Assembly (NCBI GenBank): GCA_016785225.1
Contig: JAFBJZ010000290.1
Location: 675,001 to 739,000, forward strand
Source of the DNA: Psettodes erumei
Lineage: Eukaryota; Chordata; Actinopteri; Pleuronectiformes; Psettodidae
Direction of reading: 5' to 3'
Length of the DNA: 64,000 bases
The translations under genes and the position numbers were made by a program. Below, in pieces: positions 60,501 to 64,000 of this stretch. The notes below the pieces were generated by a model that saw nothing but the letters and a program-made list of their open reading frames with translations, was not told the DNA's origin and did no database searches. Each line of letters opens with the position of its first letter. Positions within the stretch are counted from its first letter, which is position 1.

Positions 60501-62853
60501 AAAAAAAAAAAACGCCAACAGGAGACGCGAGTTAGGATGTTGAGCATCTGAAATTTGGTGCTTTGCAGGTTCAGTGCTGCTTATATAATATTTAGCCCAC
60601 TTCTTTAAAAGTGGCAGTCAATCATCAGCGTTCACAGTATTCAAATGAATCCCTCAAATTCAAGTATTAAACCGCTTATCTTTTGCTTTTTGGAGGCAGC
60701 GGAGTCCCCCAGTAACAAATTATCAGGTTATGTTTCGGAGTTTGAACGTCGCACTTGATTAAATTACTAATTATGGTTGGGAGCTGTTAATCTGCAGTAA
60801 TGAATTATGTGTTGAAAATAACCTTTTGGAGCCTGAAGTGGTTCAAAGGGAAAATAAGTTATTTTGGTTGGTTTTTTTGCGTATCGAGAGTAGATCAGAT
60901 TTTCCAAGGTCAGAAGAATAACACATGAACCCTGCTGGGTTTTTGCTCGAAGATATGTTACCTGGGCCGCGCAGATAAGAGCGAAGCGCACAATGCGAAT
61001 GCGTGCTGGTGCATTGTCGAGGCACATGAATAGTCGATTGTGCCTTTCGGCCGTGGGTTTGCTGGGCCTTTGGCGATTCAGAGCGAGGCAACCGGGCGAC
61101 CGGAGGAGGAACGCTCGACAAACTCAATGCCGTGTTTTCGCGCTCGCTGTCGGCCGAGGTCGGCTTTTCGCTCTCGCTTTACACCAACTCACCAAATTCT
61201 TGCCGACTTTCACTAGGCGCGCGCGAGGATGCAGTTTTCGAACTTGGAAGGGTCGGCGTCAGGTGTTCAAGGTCTTGTGGCCAGGTTGTATTTCACACCA
61301 GGTTCCGGATCCTGAGCGCCAACGCAGCGGCGTCGATATAGGGCTGCGGAAGCAGACATCGCGTCGATAGCCCCGGCGTGTCAATTTTGCAGACCTTGTT
61401 TGGGAGAGCTCCCGCTCCCACCGGTTCCCGGGCCTGGCCGTGAGACGCGCTGCACTGCCGAAGTTAAAAGCAGAGAGCGGAAGCGGTGAGGCCCGCGGCC
61501 CGGGCGGTGACGGGGACCACGCCTGCTGTGACATCACCGACCCTGACGCCGGTTAGTTAGCTACTAATGGAGGCAATGAGGACGTCGAGATTTTTTGGGA
61601 CACGCGTCAACTGCAGTTCGCCGTGCTGATGTTTAGCTTGCACGTGTGACATGTTTCGGGTCGACGGCGCTTTCGTGACTCCAAGTCGCTACAAACAGGT
61701 GGAGCTAGTTCCCCGCTCGCTTTCATTGTGCGTGCTAATGTGCACACAGTGGCTTCACACTGCAGCCGCTTTGGTTTTTATTGTGCGCAGATGTCAATGT
61801 CAATGCAAATACTGTATGTATTTGCAATACCCCATCTGCATGCACTGTGTCTCGCCCTTTCGTCCTCTCTCATCCCCTTCCTCGCTGTTTTCTGGACACC
61901 GGGCGTCATTTTGCATTCTTGTCCTCACCCTTCCATCTGCTTCATAACAAGCAAAGCAGGAGTTAATTAATGGGCTGATAGCGGCGGGAGAAAGCGAGCT
62001 GAAAAGGAGAGGGAGTGTAATCAGATGGGATCCGTTTAGTGTGTTTGTGCGTCCGTCCATGCTTTCCCTTGCAACCCTCGCCCTCTTCTTGCCTTGTTTC
62101 TCTCCTTTTATAAATCTTTCTGTTCTCCACACATATTTCTCTCCTCTTTCCTCTCTCCTTTCCTTTCCATCTGTCTTTGTCCCATTCATCAGACCCCCCC
62201 ACATTGAGAAACTGTGATTAATATTTTTTCTCTCTCCATCCCTTTCTCCTCCTCTCCAGCCACGTTGTGTGTTTTGTTGTTTTTTTCTGGGCTGCCAGCT
62301 AAATTGATGTCAAAGTGCCCTCCTCATGCCACAATGATTCAAATTTCTTACTTTCCTCCCTCTCCCCAACTCATCCCTCCCGCCTGTCTCTCCGTTTCTC
62401 CCCTCCGCTCGCTCCCCTCCCCCCTTCCCTTTCTTCTGTTTGCTGTCTAAAAGCGTCTAATGAAATTCATACAAAACAAGACGGGCGGCTCAGCGCCTTC
62501 CCTCCTCGCCGCCCTCGCTGCTTCCTTCTGCCCGACTTTTGCCTCTTCGTTTGTTTGGGTTTTTTTTCTTCCTTCCTACTCTCCCTCGCTCCATCCAGCG
62601 CATCTTTTATTTGCTCTTCCCCTCCGTCCTTGGTGATCTCTCTTTATGAAACCCCCCTTTTTCTTCTTCCAGGTCAGGGTTCTTTCCTTTCTCCTTGTCT
62701 CCATTTATCCGTCCTGCCCGTTCCCTCGCCAACCATCGCGACCACTTTCTTCGTTATCCCCCCGTCTTGCTACAATTCCATCCCTGCAGGCTCCAGGTTG
62801 GAAGCATGTTAGCTATATTTCCAGTTATTAATGTAGATGAGTTTGTTTATGAA

Positions 62854-62880
62854 TGTGTGTGTGTGTGTGTGTGTGTGTGT
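62854..62880 (+). repeat. (TG)13 microsatellite
   Basis: A pure TG run in the last intron, following a long pyrimidine-rich block. Confidence 0.95.
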
Positions 62881-63477
62881 ACACATTTGGCAGACAAGGG
62901 TCTGCATTAGTTTTTTACCAAAGTGAGATGCCCATTTCTTCTTTTGCTCTTTACCGCTTGCCCCGCACCCATCGTGAAAAAACGGATTTACCGGGAGAAG
63001 ACGCAGTTTGCGCGAACACGAGCGAACCCCCCTAACGCCGAGGGAAAAAAAAAACAACACCCAGCACAAGCGCCCCGATGCCGCGCCGACTCGGCTCGCT
63101 AATGAAGTTTGCGAGAATCAAGCGTGCACTTCAAAAGGAGTAAGCGTTTTTGCATTTCGAGGCCACATGTGGGAGGGCGGGGAGGGAGAGAGGGAGAGAG
63201 GGGGAGACAAAGGAAGATAAAAGGAAGAGAGGAAAGGAGAGGAAAGCAGGAGCTGTATCGGAAGATAGTTTTCTGTCTCCATCTCTGGTCCTGGTCCTTC
63301 TTCTCCCGCTCGCTCGTTCGCTTCTCCGTCCTTTAGATGTGACGCTGCAGCCAGAAGATGTTATCTTAGCGGAGATGGTAACACGATATTAAAATCCACT
63401 AGCGGGCACCTGTAAAACTCATTATTTGTACGTTATGCAGAACGATAGGCTCGCCGTTCCTTCCTGTGTGCGGTCCT

Positions 63478-63617
63478 GATGCTAAGCTAACTGGCTCCCG
63501 TCAGTGGCGCTGTGCAGATTGGTTCGGATCTCCTCATCTGACTCAAAAAAAAAAAAAAATGGAAAAGTAAAACCTTTAAGCCCATTCTCCAAAATATTGA
63601 ACTATGCCTTTTAAGTT
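63478..63617 (-). repeat. Reverse copy of the 'TTAGCTTAGC' repeat family (terminal part)
   Basis: Read on the plus strand it runs GATGCTAAGCTAACTGGCTC, then CTCCTCATCTGACTC, an A15 run, and CCAAAATATTGAACTATGCC TTTT. This is the reverse complement of the left half of the family seen at 16290-16560, including its GGCATAGTTCAATATTTTGG end. Confidence 0.6.
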
Positions 63618-64000
63618 CCTCCCTTTTTTCCCCCGTGCACATTCATTTTGCGTGTAAGAAGAAAGTCTTTCTTCAAGATTAACCTACTTCTGTAATCCCA
63701 CCTAATCTCCTTTCTTCCCTTCATTATTATCTCCTTCCCCAGTTTACCGTCTTCCTTCCCTTACTCTGGCATTCGCTCCTTTTTCCCTCGCTCCCTCCTC
63801 GATTCGACGTGGCCGTCCTCTTCCCGTGCCTCTCATTCCCACAGTCCCGTTTATCTCGCTCATCCATTTGCTCCCCCTCCGTCTCCCTCTGCCTTCCACC
63901 TTCCTCCCGCGTCGCCTCTTTGACTTCGTTCCCTCCGTCCTTTTTGAGAGAGGCCAAATCCGATCTCCTCCGCACTCCCACTGTTCCCACCCGCTCTGTC

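Larger units (their letters stand above)
48385..64000 (+). other. Start of the next pcx intron (at least 15.6 kb, open at window end)
   Basis: The donor is at 48385 and no acceptor exon was found before 64000. It starts with a purine-rich block (48540-48890). It holds CA, GA and GT microsatellites, a C16 run (54059-54074), CpG-dense patches (52920-53700, 54240-54420, 58960-59560, 61000-61560) and long pyrimidine-rich blocks (51640-52110, 62060-62800, 63620-64000). No coding exon was recognised. Confidence 0.85.

Noticed and set aside
63336..63392. Short peptide VTLQPEDVILAEM resembling the VTPEDVLSAAM part of the pyruvate carboxylase C-terminal region
   Set aside because: The middle of the protein should come first. 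The match covers only a few residues, the frame stops at once and no splice donor follows. Judged coincidence.
26947..64000. Nested gene inside pcx introns (for example an LRFN4-like gene, which overlaps the pyruvate carboxylase locus in mammals)
   Set aside because: No leucine-rich repeat, fibronectin or other domain was seen in any of the six-frame translations of either large intron.
1..64000. CRISPR arrays, prokaryotic operons, rRNA or tRNA genes
   Set aside because: None seen. The repeats are microsatellites or dispersed eukaryotic elements, and gene structure is clearly spliced vertebrate. Short structured RNAs such as miRNAs could be missed without folding and alignment.

Overview
The window is vertebrate genomic DNA, almost certainly from a teleost and probably a percomorph. 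The signs are widely spaced GT-AG exons, abundant (CA/TG)n and (GA)n microsatellites, and several dispersed repeats that I recognise from teleost genomes: the 'gaacc-cat' repeat at 301-525, a retroposon tail at 1862-2085, a LINE tail at 5281-5745 and a 'TTAGCTTAGC' repeat at 16290-16560 and 63478-63617. Species cannot be named from the sequence.

Only one protein-coding gene can be supported: the 5' part of mitochondrial pyruvate carboxylase (pcx) on the plus strand. Nine coding exons (12670-12799, 15274-15367, 16006-16096, 18267-18432, 18945-19090, 22709-22826, 24655-24722, 26863-26946, 48266-48384) join in frame with canonical GT-AG junctions. They encode residues 1-338 plus two bases of codon 339: the transit peptide and most of the biotin carboxylase domain. 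The rest of that domain, the carboxyltransferase domain and the biotinyl domain lie beyond position 64000.

Layout: 1-2279 is upstream DNA with two old repeats. 2280-2983 is a promoter-like segment with a probable 5' untranslated exon. 2984-12668 is the inferred first intron. 12669-26946 holds eight coding exons separated by introns of 0.5-3.6 kb. A 21.3-kb intron (26947-48265) follows, then exon 9, then at least 15.6 kb of the next intron. About 98 percent of the window is therefore non-coding.

I found no bacterial-type system, CRISPR array, nested protein gene, rRNA or tRNA. The more interesting signals are regulatory. There is a triple direct-repeat-1 nuclear-receptor motif in intron 1 (8087-8106) and a perfect DR1 in the 21-kb intron (40318-40330), both fitting the known control of pyruvate carboxylase by PPAR/HNF4-type receptors. 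There is a promoter-like CpG cluster inside the large intron (44870-45100), a TATA motif just upstream of the first coding exon (12502-12509), and an in-frame read-through with a nearby poly(A) signal after exon 8. These are motif-based inferences, not demonstrated elements.
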